Both the position numbers and the translations under genes were made by a program. From a virus: DNA of 33,636 nt. Under the pieces are notes generated by a model. That model ran no database searches. It worked only from the letters and a program-made list of their open reading frames with translations, and had not been told where the DNA came from. Below, piece by piece: positions 6,237-14,833 of this stretch. Each line of letters starts with the position of its first letter. The stretch's first letter is position 1. The stretch lies in the IMG/VR virus record IMGVR_UViG_3300027293_000015, positions 1 through 33,636 of that record; one strand, 5' to 3'.

Positions 6237-8405
6237 ATGCCAACAGTAAATCTTTCCGCACTGGCTGGTGCGGGTCAACAGTTTTTTGACAACAATGGCA
6301 ACCCATTGTCGGGCGGCAAGCTGTACAGCTACGAAGCGGGAACAACTACACCGCAAGCCACTTACACGAGTGTCAGTGGTGCAACAGCACACACCAACCC
6401 GATTATTTTGGACTCCGCTGGCCGTGTGGCAACGGGCGAAATTTGGGTAACAGCCGGTCAAAATTACAAGTTTGTGCTGAAGACTTCGGCTGAAGTGACA
6501 ATTGCGACTTGGGATAACATCACTGGGATCAATGGCACGGGTATTGCCACCGCCGCAATTAACGTGTCGTTTACGGGTTTCAAAGGACAACTTGGCACTG
6601 TTCAGGACTTAGCTGATGACGATGGTTCAGACTGGATTGGGTTTGATCCTTCTGGTGCCAGTGCCGTTGCGCGGTCTGTTCAAGACAAGCTCCGCGAAAC
6701 CGTGAGCGTCAAAGACTTTGGCGCTGTTGGCGATGGTGTTGCAGATGACAGCGCGGCCTTCATCGCTGCTCGCGCTGCTGCCAACGGGCAAAAAATCTAC
6801 GCCCCCGCTGGAACGTACAAGCTGAACCAAGTTGTCACAGGGTCAACTGATTTGATTTTAGAAGGTGACGGCCCATCGACCATTCTCGATTTCACCGGAA
6901 CTGTCACTGGCGGTTCTTATGGTCTTGAAGCCATCGGCACTGCAACTCAAATTGAAAATCTTGGGGCGACTGCAAACGTTGGTGAATACACTGTAACGTT
7001 TGCCAGCGCCCCATCGTTGGCAGTTGGCGATGTCTTCATCATCTATAACCCAACAAACTTTTCTTGGTCGCCTTGGCGTTCCGTGTATCGCGCTGGTGAA
7101 TGGTGTGAAGTTCTTGGTGTTTCTGGCAGCACTGTAACCCTTACTAACCCGCTTTACGACTCTTACACTGCGGCCAGTGTGAGCGTCTACAAAGTAGCCG
7201 GGCCTAAAGTTGTGTTGCGAAACTTTGATATTCAAGGCACAACAATTCTTGGTTTAATCAAAACAACATTGTGCATTGAGCCGTTAATTGAGAATGTTAA
7301 GGGCGCACTTGCAAACAACTCAATTGTTTATTTTGACAGATGCTACAAGCCGACTGTTATCAATCCCGAAATGTACAACAAAGGAGACGGTGGTAGTGAC
7401 TACGGCATTGTCTTTGGTAACTCCCAACACGGCAAAATGATTGGCGGGAATGTTTACTCCAGACGCCACGCTGTTGCCGTTGGCGGCACAGATGCCATTG
7501 GGTGCGTAACTGTGCGGGACTTAAGAGTTATTGGCGCAACATTGAAAAATGATCCTGATTCTGGCACACAAGCCGCCGATATGCACGGAAATATGGAAGA
7601 CTGTGAGTATGATGACTGCACCATTTATGGCGGCGGTTTGTTGGCCGGAAAAAATAACCGATATGTAGATTGTAAAATTTACGGAGATGGCACAAGCGGA
7701 ATTTGCCTGTACGCAGGGGAAATACTCGGTGGTCGTATTGGCGCTCAAGGGTGCGAGTTTATTTCGTACAAAAATCCAATTTTGGTTGGTCGCGGTGTAA
7801 TTGATTTTGGTGGAAACTCAGACGCACTCAACGCTAACGTCCTATACCCATTGACCGCATATGTCGAAAATTGCAAATGGTATGGAAGAAACCTAAGTTC
7901 TTCTTCAAGTTTTATGCGATTTAGATTAGATGGAGCAACGGTCACAACTAACTTTGTGATTGACGGCTTGGTTGTAGACATTGACGCTATCAGCAGTGTG
8001 CTGCGATCCAGTGTTACAAGTGGCACGGCTGATAGCGATTTCATTGTCATCGACAATTTAGCTGGTTTTCCAACAGCTACGATTTTGCATAACTCAACGG
8101 CGGGTGCTTACCACGGCTTTCCCCATCGCTGTCAAAAACAAACAGGTAGTCAGTCGCTCACGGCAACTTCAGGTACAAACGTCACTTCTGGAACCACAGT
8201 TTCGTTTAAATATATTTACCCTCGAGTCCCCTCCGCGCAAGCCGGAGGTGAAACAGTGATTGCGGGAAACGTAGCTGCGCTGCCGTGCCTTGGTACTCTA
8301 ACTGCTTCAACCATTGCGCCCCGCCTTATTTCTGCTGACGCAACAAACTGGTCTTCAACGATTACCAGAACAGTAAGTTGGTCTGCGTCGATTGACGAGG
8401 TGTAA
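6237..8405 (+). CDS. Tailspike with pectate-lyase-like beta-helix
   Basis: The 722 aa protein has an N-terminal virion-attachment domain typical of short-tailed phages (residues 1-105, with GGKLYSYEAGTTTPQATYT and NPIILDSAGRVATGEIWV). At 155-174 it has the entry motif of the Pectate_lyase_3/right-handed beta-helix family (VSVKDFGAVGDGVADDSAAF), and a long beta-helix follows. Such trimers bind and often cleave surface polysaccharide for host recognition, so a depolymerase activity is plausible; catalytic residues cannot be assigned by eye. GAAAGG precedes the start. The region is AT-richer than the packaging genes, and host-range modules like this are often exchanged. Confidence 0.85.
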   Translation: MPTVNLSALAGAGQQFFDNNGNPLSGGKLYSYEAGTTTPQATYTSVSGATAHTNPIILDSAGRVATGEIWVTAGQNYKFVLKTSAEVTIATWDNITGINGTGIATAAINVSFTGFKGQLGTVQDLADDDGSDWIGFDPSGASAVARSVQDKLRETVSVKDFGAVGDGVADDSAAFIAARAAANGQKIYAPAGTYKLNQVVTGSTDLILEGDGPSTILDFTGTVTGGSYGLEAIGTATQIENLGATANVGEYTVTFASAPSLAVGDVFIIYNPTNFSWSPWRSVYRAGEWCEVLGVSGSTVTLTNPLYDSYTAASVSVYKVAGPKVVLRNFDIQGTTILGLIKTTLCIEPLIENVKGALANNSIVYFDRCYKPTVINPEMYNKGDGGSDYGIVFGNSQHGKMIGGNVYSRRHAVAVGGTDAIGCVTVRDLRVIGATLKNDPDSGTQAADMHGNMEDCEYDDCTIYGGGLLAGKNNRYVDCKIYGDGTSGICLYAGEILGGRIGAQGCEFISYKNPILVGRGVIDFGGNSDALNANVLYPLTAYVENCKWYGRNLSSSSSFMRFRLDGATVTTNFVIDGLVVDIDAISSVLRSSVTSGTADSDFIVIDNLAGFPTATILHNSTAGAYHGFPHRCQKQTGSQSLTATSGTNVTSGTTVSFKYIYPRVPSAQAGGETVIAGNVAALPCLGTLTASTIAPRLISADATNWSSTITRTVSWSASIDEV

Positions 8406-8407
8406 AA

Positions 8408-9562
8408 ATGGCAAACAGATTTTGGGTCGGTGGCTCTGGCACTTGGGATGCGGCCAGCACAACAAACTGGTCGGCCACTTCTGGTGGTGCGGGCGGTGCT
8501 TCTGCGCCTGTTGCTGCTGATGCGGTGATTTTTGATTCAGCATCTGGGTCGGGTACATGCACAACCGCAGCTGGTTCAACTTGCACGACCTTAACATTTA
8601 ACACGTCCACACTGTCGTTGGTTCTCGGAGCCAATCACACAATGGCTGGTGTTTTCACACTGACGGCAGGTGCTGTTGATTTAAATTCTTACGCGTTGCG
8701 TTGTTTGATTTTTACGTCAACAGCGGCCAACGCCAGAACACTGGCGTTTGGTACAACTGGTAAAGTCGAAATCACTCGTACAACTACCGTAACAAATGCT
8801 TTTGACACTCACAATGTTACGGTGCCGATTGTTTACACAGGTACTCCTTTGGTTGAAATGATTGGAAATGCGGCTGCTGGAACCACAATTGGTTTTCGTG
8901 GAACAGTGGACGCAAATAATCCAATTTCTCTCAACATCAAGACAGGCTCCGGCACGATTAACGTCGGAAGCGGTTTTGCGTGGAACAATGTTGACTTCAC
9001 CGGATTCTCTGGAACTTGGAACGCTGCGTTAATAAATGTCTATGGTGACCTTACCTTGTCACCAACGATGACATCTGTTTTTGTCAGCACTCCTTTGAAC
9101 TTCTTGAAAGCGTCTGGTACCCAGACCATCACGTCAAACGGTGTCACCATCAACACCGGCATCACAATCAATTCCGCTGGTGTGACCGTTGGTTGTGCTG
9201 ACGCGCTGACACTTGGATCAACAAGAACATTGACCATCACCAATGGCACACTGCAACTTAAAAACGGCGTTACCTCTAGTGTGGGAAGTTTTGTCGCCAA
9301 TAGCGCCAACATTAAATTCTTACAGTCAACAACGCCCGGATCACAAGCCACATTGTCACAAGCAAGTGGTACGGTTAACGTAGTTGATTTAACTATTCGC
9401 GACATTAACGCTACAGGCGGTGCTTCATGGAACGCTTATACTGACTTTGAAAATACGGACGCTGGCAACAATGACGGTTGGGATTTCAGCCTGTCACCCC
9501 CGTATTCAACCGCTGAGTTTCCTATTGCGATAAGATCGTTTACACAACCCCGGAGATTCTAA
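8408..9562 (+). CDS. Beta-rich tail fibre/appendage protein
   Basis: The 384 aa protein is Thr/Ser/Gly/Ala/Asn rich, with the opening MANRFWVGGSGTWDAASTTN, a signature I recognise from many phage fibre or appendage genes of unknown activity. The rest consists of repeating short beta strands, consistent with a beta-solenoid. It lies two bases after the tailspike stop, so they are probably co-translated. It may be a second receptor-binding protein or a cofactor of the tailspike; no enzyme motif is visible. Confidence 0.7.
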   Translation: MANRFWVGGSGTWDAASTTNWSATSGGAGGASAPVAADAVIFDSASGSGTCTTAAGSTCTTLTFNTSTLSLVLGANHTMAGVFTLTAGAVDLNSYALRCLIFTSTAANARTLAFGTTGKVEITRTTTVTNAFDTHNVTVPIVYTGTPLVEMIGNAAAGTTIGFRGTVDANNPISLNIKTGSGTINVGSGFAWNNVDFTGFSGTWNAALINVYGDLTLSPTMTSVFVSTPLNFLKASGTQTITSNGVTINTGITINSAGVTVGCADALTLGSTRTLTITNGTLQLKNGVTSSVGSFVANSANIKFLQSTTPGSQATLSQASGTVNVVDLTIRDINATGGASWNAYTDFENTDAGNNDGWDFSLSPPYSTAEFPIAIRSFTQPRRF

Positions 9563-9563
9563 A

Positions 9564-9872
9564 ATGGCAAACAACCAACTCAAAATTGTTACATCGTGCC
9601 TCGGCTATCAGCAAATTACCAACTTGAGCGCGTCAGTTGGTTTGACTTTGCCGACGACTGATGCCAACGGTCTTAATTGCACCCCTGCATTCGCGCTGAT
9701 TGTTGCAGAGGGCGCTCCTGTGCGTTGGCGCGACGATGGCGTAGCGCCTTCCACTTCTGTTGGTATGCCTATTGCTGTTGGCGTTCCATTGCAATACGAT
9801 GGTGATTTGACAAAAATTCGCTTTATTCAACAATCAGCAAGCGGAATTTTAAATATCAGTTACTATCGGTAA
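9564..9872 (+). CDS. Small virion-associated protein (102 aa)
   Basis: The protein is beta-rich, with VRWRDDGVAPSTSVGMPI in the middle and ILNISYYR at the end, a pattern I have met in phages with similar structural neighbourhoods but without known role. It starts one base after the fibre stop and shares the MAN- opening with the previous gene. A small capsid or fibre decoration role is the best guess. Confidence 0.65.
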   Translation: MANNQLKIVTSCLGYQQITNLSASVGLTLPTTDANGLNCTPAFALIVAEGAPVRWRDDGVAPSTSVGMPIAVGVPLQYDGDLTKIRFIQQSASGILNISYYR

Positions 9873-9888
9873 TGTTTAACCAACCGTA

Positions 9889-9920
9889 CCGGCGAGGTTC
9901 ACCGGGAACTCACACGAGTT
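9889..9920 (+). promoter_or_regulatory. Competing hairpins just before the scaffold start
   Basis: Two mutually exclusive hairpins share bases 9907-9911. One pairs GAGGTTC (9894-9900) with GAACTC (9906-9911), with one bulged G. The other pairs AACTC (9907-9911) with GAGTT (9916-9920) around ACAC, five bases before the scaffold ATG, and would cover the GAG that serves as its ribosome site. A role in setting scaffold output is possible; evidence is pairing only. Confidence 0.3.
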
Positions 9921-9924
9921 AAAA

Positions 9925-10713
9925 ATGACTGATGAAGTCCAAACCTTAGCGGAAGTAGACTCCGCGCAAGCACCCGAGGTGACGGCCACCACGGACAATG
10001 CACAAAATGCGCCGGTAGTAGCTGAGAATCAAGACGGTAGCACCCAAGAGGAAAAGAAGTACTCGCAGGCTGAAATCGACGCGATGATTGGCAAGCGCCT
10101 CGCAAGAGAACAGCGCAAATGGGAACGTGAGCAGCAGGCAAAGCAGGCACCCGTGCCAGCCGCGCCAACGGAAATTCCGACTGCCGATCAATTTGACAGC
10201 CCACAGGCATACGCGGATTTCATCCGTGCCGAGGCTGAAAAGCTGGTCCAACATCGGGAAATCCAGAAACAACGCGCTGAGATTGAAGAAACCTTCGCAG
10301 AGCGTGAGGAGGAGGCCCGGTCTAAATACGATGACTTTGACCAAGTTGCGTATAACCCGAACCTTCGCGTCACCGATGTGATGGCCGAAACCATCAAAGC
10401 GTCTGACCTTGGACCTGATCTGGCATACTGGCTAGGCAGCAACCCCAAGGAAGCTGATCGCATTTCTCGCTTGTCGCCACTGTTGCAAGCGCGTGAGATT
10501 GGTAAAGTCGAGGCAAAATTGAGTGCCGAACCTTTCCAAAAGAAAACCTCGTCTGCGCCTGACCCGATTCGTCCGGTGACCGCACGAGCAGTGAATCCCG
10601 GTGTCACTGACACCACCGATCCTCGGTCTGTCAAGACCATGAGCACATCGGACTGGATTGCTGCCGAGCGTCAACGACAACTCGACAAGGCACGGGCACT
10701 TCGCAACCGCTAA
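9925..10713 (+). CDS. Capsid scaffolding protein
   Basis: The 262 aa, highly charged, helical protein directly precedes the coat gene, the standard place for scaffold. The N-terminus is acidic and disordered. Residues about 48-75 (YSQAEIDAMIGKRLAREQRK and on) match a motif common at this position in phage scaffolds, followed by a long Glu/Arg/Gln coiled-coil region (about 95-135). The C-terminus is Arg/Lys rich (WIAAERQRQLDKARALRNR), like the coat-binding basic helix of P22-type scaffolds. It would fill the procapsid and leave before packaging. Confidence 0.85.
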   Translation: MTDEVQTLAEVDSAQAPEVTATTDNAQNAPVVAENQDGSTQEEKKYSQAEIDAMIGKRLAREQRKWEREQQAKQAPVPAAPTEIPTADQFDSPQAYADFIRAEAEKLVQHREIQKQRAEIEETFAEREEEARSKYDDFDQVAYNPNLRVTDVMAETIKASDLGPDLAYWLGSNPKEADRISRLSPLLQAREIGKVEAKLSAEPFQKKTSSAPDPIRPVTARAVNPGVTDTTDPRSVKTMSTSDWIAAERQRQLDKARALRNR

Positions 10714-10728
10714 TTTTAGGAAATCATC

Positions 10729-11928
10729 ATGAGTAACAGTCTCTTAACCATTGACATGATCACCCGCAAGTCTCTCGAAATCCTCGAGAACAACTTGGTG
10801 ATCACCCGCAACGTGAACCGCCAGTACGACGACAGCTTCGCTGTTGAAGGTGCCAAGATCGGTTCTACACTGCGTATCCGTTTGCCCGACCGCGCTTTGG
10901 TCACTGACGGTGCCGCCCTGCAAGTTCAGGACGACAACGAACAGTTCACCACTCTGACTGTTTCCAGCCAGAAGCACATCGGCATCAACTTCACATCCGC
11001 TGAATTGACCATGCAGTTGGACGACTTCGCAGAGCGTGTCTTGAAGCCACGTATCAGCCAGTTGGCCTCCACTGTGGATGCTGACGTTGCCAACGCATAC
11101 AAGCTGATCGGTAACTCTGTCGGTACTCCCGGCTCTGCTCCATCGACCGCTTTGGTGCTGTTGCAAGCCCAGCAGAAGCTGAACGAGAACGCCGCCACCA
11201 TGTCGCCTCGCTACGCTACCGTGAACCCTGCCGCTAACGCTGCTTTGGTGAACGGTCTGTCTGGTTTCTTCAACCCCACAGACGTCATCTCTCGCCAGTT
11301 CAAGAACGGCATGATGGGTGAGCAAGTGTTGGGCTACGAAGAAGTCAACATGAGCCAGTCGATCAAAGTGCACACCACCGGCACCCGTGCTGCCACTGGC
11401 AACACCACCGGCGCTGCTGTGACTTCTGAAGGCGCGACCACTCTGACTCTGACTGTTGGTTCCGGTGAAACCATCGCTGTTGGTGACGTGTTCACCATCG
11501 CCGACTGCTTCGCTGCCAACCCACAGACTCGTGAGTCCACCGGTTCGCTGTTCCAGTTCGTGGCCCTGTCGTCTTCGACATCCAGCACAACTGCTACTGT
11601 GACCGTGGCTCCTATGTACTCGGCTGGTAACGCCCTGTGCACTATGGTGTCCCTGCCTGCCACTGGCAAGGCTGTCGTGTTCACTGGCGCTGCTTCCACA
11701 AGCTACCCACAGAACATGGTGTACCACCGTGACGCCATCGCGTTCGCCACTGCTGACCTGTTGCTGCCACAAGGCGTTGACATGGCTAGCCGTGCCGTTC
11801 ACAACGGTATCAGCCTGCGCGTTGTTCGTCAGTACGACATCAACAACGACCGTATGCCTTGCCGTGTTGACGTGTTGTACGGTTACAACACTATTCGTCC
11901 ACAAATGGGTTGCCGCATCTGGGGCTAA
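10729..11928 (+). CDS. Major capsid protein, P22 coat (gp5) family
   Basis: The 399 aa protein resembles the P22 gp5 family. The N-terminus MSNSLLTIDMITRKSLEILE, LEGAKIG-like spacing (EGAKIGSTLRIRLPDR at about 39-54) and the segment DDFAERVLKPRISQLA are characteristic. A beta-rich Thr/Ser insert (about residues 222-320) lies where P22 has its I-domain. The ending (RVDVLYGYNTIRPQMG) also matches the family. Hundreds of copies form the icosahedral shell. Codons are markedly uniform, as in highly expressed genes, and AGGAAATC precedes the ATG. A UUCG hairpin terminator follows directly. Confidence 0.93.
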   Translation: MSNSLLTIDMITRKSLEILENNLVITRNVNRQYDDSFAVEGAKIGSTLRIRLPDRALVTDGAALQVQDDNEQFTTLTVSSQKHIGINFTSAELTMQLDDFAERVLKPRISQLASTVDADVANAYKLIGNSVGTPGSAPSTALVLLQAQQKLNENAATMSPRYATVNPAANAALVNGLSGFFNPTDVISRQFKNGMMGEQVLGYEEVNMSQSIKVHTTGTRAATGNTTGAAVTSEGATTLTLTVGSGETIAVGDVFTIADCFAANPQTRESTGSLFQFVALSSSTSSTTATVTVAPMYSAGNALCTMVSLPATGKAVVFTGAASTSYPQNMVYHRDAIAFATADLLLPQGVDMASRAVHNGISLRVVRQYDINNDRMPCRVDVLYGYNTIRPQMGCRIWG

Positions 11929-11936
11929 TCCAAGGC

Positions 11937-11957
11937 GGGGGCTTCGGCCCCTGTTTT
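11937..11957 (+). terminator. UUCG hairpin terminator after the coat gene
   Basis: GGGGC (11938-11942), TTCG loop, GCCCC (11947-11951), extended by a G-U pair, then TGTTTTC. A stable tetraloop stem plus a short T run fits a partial intrinsic terminator, which would lower transcription into the downstream genes. Confidence 0.7.
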
Positions 11958-11982
11958 CAAATCAATCTGAAAGGAAATTATC

Positions 11983-12378
11983 ATGGCACTCCCTAACGGC
12001 GCAGGCGGTTATCAAATTGGTGACGGCAACATCGGCGAAGCTAATCTGACGGTTCAAGGCGCTCCCGTAGCACTGACAGCCGCAGCAACTTTGACTGGTG
12101 CTCAACTGTCGAATGGTCTGTTCACATACACTGGCGCTGCCGTCAACCTGACTCTGCCCACCGTGGCTGATCTGGAAGCTGACGTTTCCAGCGCACAGAA
12201 AGTGAACTCGGCATTTGAGTTCGGTATCATCAACATCGGCGGCACCAACGCTGCCACTTTGGTGGTCGGCACTGGCTGGACCATCGTTGGTGTGGCTGCT
12301 GTCAGCGCCAACACATCGGCCCGCTTCCTCGCCCGTAAAACCGGCGATGGTGCTTGGACCGCATACCGCGTTGCTTAA
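11983..12378 (+). CDS. Capsid decoration-like protein (131 aa)
   Basis: The protein opens MALPNGAGGYQIGDGNIGEA and ends with FLARKTGDGAWTAYRVA, a signature I recognise in many phage genomes next to the coat gene; its fold looks all-beta. Placement between two terminators gives it a separate transcript level from coat and tail genes, consistent with a stoichiometric capsid-surface protein. AAAGGAAA lies upstream of the ATG. A head-fibre role is an alternative. Confidence 0.7.
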   Translation: MALPNGAGGYQIGDGNIGEANLTVQGAPVALTAAATLTGAQLSNGLFTYTGAAVNLTLPTVADLEADVSSAQKVNSAFEFGIINIGGTNAATLVVGTGWTIVGVAAVSANTSARFLARKTGDGAWTAYRVA

Positions 12379-12389
12379 TTTTTAAGCAA
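12371..12389. repeat. Inverted repeat over the stop codon
   Basis: TTGCTTAA and TTAAGCAA pair perfectly (8 bp) around a 3-base loop. The gene's TAA stop lies in the left arm. It sits immediately before the GC-rich terminator at 12395 and may stabilise the 3' end of the message. Confidence 0.5.
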
Positions 12390-12394
12390 CTGGT

Positions 12395-12418
12395 AAAACG
12401 GGGCTTCGGCCCCGTTTT
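12395..12418. terminator. Strong bidirectional UUCG terminator
   Basis: AAAACGGGGC (12395-12404) pairs perfectly with GCCCCGTTTT (12409-12418) around TTCG. The T run closes the stem on the plus strand and the A run gives the same on the minus strand, so it can act in both directions. It repeats the core of the terminator after the coat gene. Confidence 0.85.
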
Positions 12419-12433
12419 CACATGGAGAACCAA

Positions 12434-12682
12434 ATGAACATCACCCTCGTACACCCACTTCACGGTGCCAAAGTTGCCATCAATGATGTTGAACTCGCCG
12501 AAGATGAAAAAAATGGCTGGACACGGTACAATCCTGACACACCTGTCGAGGTGGCATCTGAGCCGGTAGTCGAAGCGCCAAAACGCAAGTACACTCGCAA
12601 AGTGACCGATCAACCTGTCGAACAGCCCAACGAAGTCCCATCCTTTCTGACTTCGGCAAGCGACGAATCCGAAGGAAACTGA
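12434..12682 (+). CDS. Hypothetical acidic small protein (82 aa)
   Basis: The start at 12434 is preferred over the in-frame ATG at 12422 because GGAGA at 12424-12428 is then a well-placed ribosome site. The N-terminal half is compact (HPLHGAKVAINDVELAEDE, then GWTRYNP). The C-terminal half is Pro/Glu/Ser rich with a KRKYTRKV basic patch and looks disordered. It lies one base before the gp4-like gene. I recognise the N-terminal style from phage head-tail regions but know no function. Confidence 0.65.
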   Translation: MNITLVHPLHGAKVAINDVELAEDEKNGWTRYNPDTPVEVASEPVVEAPKRKYTRKVTDQPVEQPNEVPSFLTSASDESEGN

Positions 12683-12683
12683 A

Positions 12684-13394
12684 ATGGCTTATACCGCTGG
12701 CGACCAGATCAACCGAGCACTCAGGCTGCTTGGTATTCTTGCCGAAGGTGAAACGGCGTCAGCGGCAACAAGTCAAGACGCTCTGGTTGCAATGAACCAG
12801 ATGATCGACTCGTGGAACACCGAGCGTCTGTCCGTGTTCTGCACCCAAGACCAAATCTTCTCGTGGCCCTCTGGTGAGATCAAGCGCACCCTTGGTCCGA
12901 CTGGTGACTTTGTGGGCAACCGCCCCATCCAACTTGATGACGCCACGTACTACAAGGCCCCAAGCGGCGTGTCGTATGGCATCAAGTTCATCAACCAAGA
13001 TCAGTACAACGGCATCGCTGTCAAGACATCGACATCGACCTTTCCGCAGGTCATCTTTGTCAACAACACATTCCCCAACGTGGAGATGTACGTGTACCCC
13101 CGGCCCACGCAGGTCTTGGAGTGGCACTTCATCTCGGTGCAAGAATTGACGCAGCCTGCGCTGCTCAGTACCGAGTTGTTTTTCCCACCGGGTTACATGC
13201 GGGCGTTTGCCTACAACTTGGCAATGGAGATTGCGCCCGAGTTTGGTGTGAAGCCAAGCCCACAGGTGCAGCGCATCGCCATGACCAGCAAGCGCAACTT
13301 GAAGCGCATCAACAACCCATACGATGTGATGAGCTTGCCCTACGCCGTGGTGGCAAACCGTCAGCGGTTCAACATCTACGCCGGTAACTTCTGA
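12684..13394 (+). CDS. P22 gp4-like head-tail adaptor (tail accessory factor)
   Basis: The 236 aa protein starts with MAYTAGDQINRALRLLGILA and has QMIDSWNTERLSVFCTQDQI at about 33-52, hallmarks of the P22 gp4 family (packaged DNA stabilisation/tail accessory factor). This protein binds under the portal after packaging and provides the platform for gp10 and the needle. The rest matches in length and style, with FPNVEMYVYPRPTQVLEWHF in the middle. The next gene is the gp10-like protein, overlapping by one base (TGATG), so P22 gene order is conserved. Confidence 0.88.
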   Translation: MAYTAGDQINRALRLLGILAEGETASAATSQDALVAMNQMIDSWNTERLSVFCTQDQIFSWPSGEIKRTLGPTGDFVGNRPIQLDDATYYKAPSGVSYGIKFINQDQYNGIAVKTSTSTFPQVIFVNNTFPNVEMYVYPRPTQVLEWHFISVQELTQPALLSTELFFPPGYMRAFAYNLAMEIAPEFGVKPSPQVQRIAMTSKRNLKRINNPYDVMSLPYAVVANRQRFNIYAGNF

Positions 13395-14833
13395 TGAAGA
13401 CGCCCATCCTCGGTTCATCCTACGTGGCCCGCAGTGTCAACGCTGCGGATGCCCGCATGGTCAACCTGTTCCCCGAGATCGTGCCCGAGGCTGGCAAAGA
13501 GCCTGCGTTTCTAAACCGCGCTCCCGGCTTGAATCTGCTTAACACAATAGGCACTGGCCCAGTTCGTGGACTGTGGGCATTCTCGTCCAACGATGGTACG
13601 GGCTTTGTGGTGTCGGGCACACAGCTTTACAAGATTGACAACGCCTACACCCCCACGCTGATTGGCAACGTGTCGGGCACTGGCCCTGTCAGCATGGCTG
13701 ACAACGGCACTCAATTGTTTATCGCTTGCAACGGCCCCAGCTACATTTACAACGCCAACACAAATGTGTTTCAGCAGATTACAGACCCGGACTTCCCCGG
13801 CGCTGTGACTGTGGCCTATCTGGACGGCTACTTCGTGTTCAACGAACCGAACAGCCAGAAGATGTGGGTCACTGCCCTTTTGGAGGGTACATCCATTGAC
13901 CCGCTGGAGTTTGCCAGCACCGAGGGTTCTCCTGACGGCTTGGTGGCCGTGATTGCCAACTTCCGCGAAGTCTGGGCCTTTGGAACCAACTCGATTGAAG
14001 TCTGGTCTGACACCGCTGCGCTAAACTTCCCTCTTGAACGCATCCCCGGTGCGTTCAACGAATTGGGCTGCGCTGCCCCCTACTCCATTGCCAAGATGGA
14101 CAACGGCCTGTTCTGGCTTGGCCGTGACCGCCGTGGCCAGGGCATCGTCTACCGAGCCAACGGCTACGCTGGTCAGCGTATCTCGACTCATGCTGTCGAG
14201 TGGCAAATCCAGCAGTACGCTGACATCACTGACGCCATTGCCTACACGTACCAGCAAGAGGGTCACAGTTTCTACGTGCTGATATTCCCCACGGCCAACA
14301 CTACATGGGTGTACGATGCCGCCACACAGGCTTGGCATGAGAGAGCCGGGTTTACCAATGGTGAGTTCACTCGCCACCGTAGCAACTGCCAGATGTCGTT
14401 CAACAACAAGGTTGTTGTGGGCGATTATCAAAACGGCAACATCTACTCGTTCGACTTGGAAGATTTCTCGGACAACGGGCAGATCCAGAAGTGGCTGCGC
14501 TCGTGGAGAGCACTGCCCACCGGTCAGAACAACTTGAAGCGCACCGCGCACCACAGCCTCCAACTTGACTGCGAGTCGGGCACTGGCCTGAACCTTGGTC
14601 AAGGCAGCGATCCACAAGTCATGTTACGCTGGTCAGACGATGGTGGGCACACATGGTCTAACGAGCACTGGATCAGCATCGGCAAGATCGGTGAGTACTA
14701 TCGCCGCGCCATCTGGCGCAGATTGGGCATGACCCTGAAGCTGCGCGATCGCGTCTACGAGGTGTCGGGTACTGATCCTGTGAAGATCACAATCATGGGC
14801 GCTGAACTACTGTTGAGTCCGACCAATGCTTAA
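13394..14833 (+). CDS. P22 gp10-like tail hub/DNA stabilisation protein
   Basis: The 479 aa protein opens MKTPILGSSYVARSVNAADA, followed by RMVNLFPEIVPEAGKEPAFL, the typical start of phage gp10-type proteins. Repeats of about 40-60 residues with Trp, Gly and Asp suggest a beta-propeller-like body (segments such as YLDGYFVFNE, FREVWAFGTNSIEVW, GLFWLGRDRRGQG). In P22, gp10 forms the tail hub beneath gp4 and holds the DNA in. It overlaps the next gene by 8 bases. Confidence 0.88.
   Translation: MKTPILGSSYVARSVNAADARMVNLFPEIVPEAGKEPAFLNRAPGLNLLNTIGTGPVRGLWAFSSNDGTGFVVSGTQLYKIDNAYTPTLIGNVSGTGPVSMADNGTQLFIACNGPSYIYNANTNVFQQITDPDFPGAVTVAYLDGYFVFNEPNSQKMWVTALLEGTSIDPLEFASTEGSPDGLVAVIANFREVWAFGTNSIEVWSDTAALNFPLERIPGAFNELGCAAPYSIAKMDNGLFWLGRDRRGQGIVYRANGYAGQRISTHAVEWQIQQYADITDAIAYTYQQEGHSFYVLIFPTANTTWVYDAATQAWHERAGFTNGEFTRHRSNCQMSFNNKVVVGDYQNGNIYSFDLEDFSDNGQIQKWLRSWRALPTGQNNLKRTAHHSLQLDCESGTGLNLGQGSDPQVMLRWSDDGGHTWSNEHWISIGKIGEYYRRAIWRRLGMTLKLRDRVYEVSGTDPVKITIMGAELLLSPTNA

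Noticed and set aside
10744-11904. Leftward frame (386 aa) antisense to the coat gene
   Set aside because: It is His/Val/Gly rich, a known by-product of biased codon use in a highly expressed gene on the other strand.
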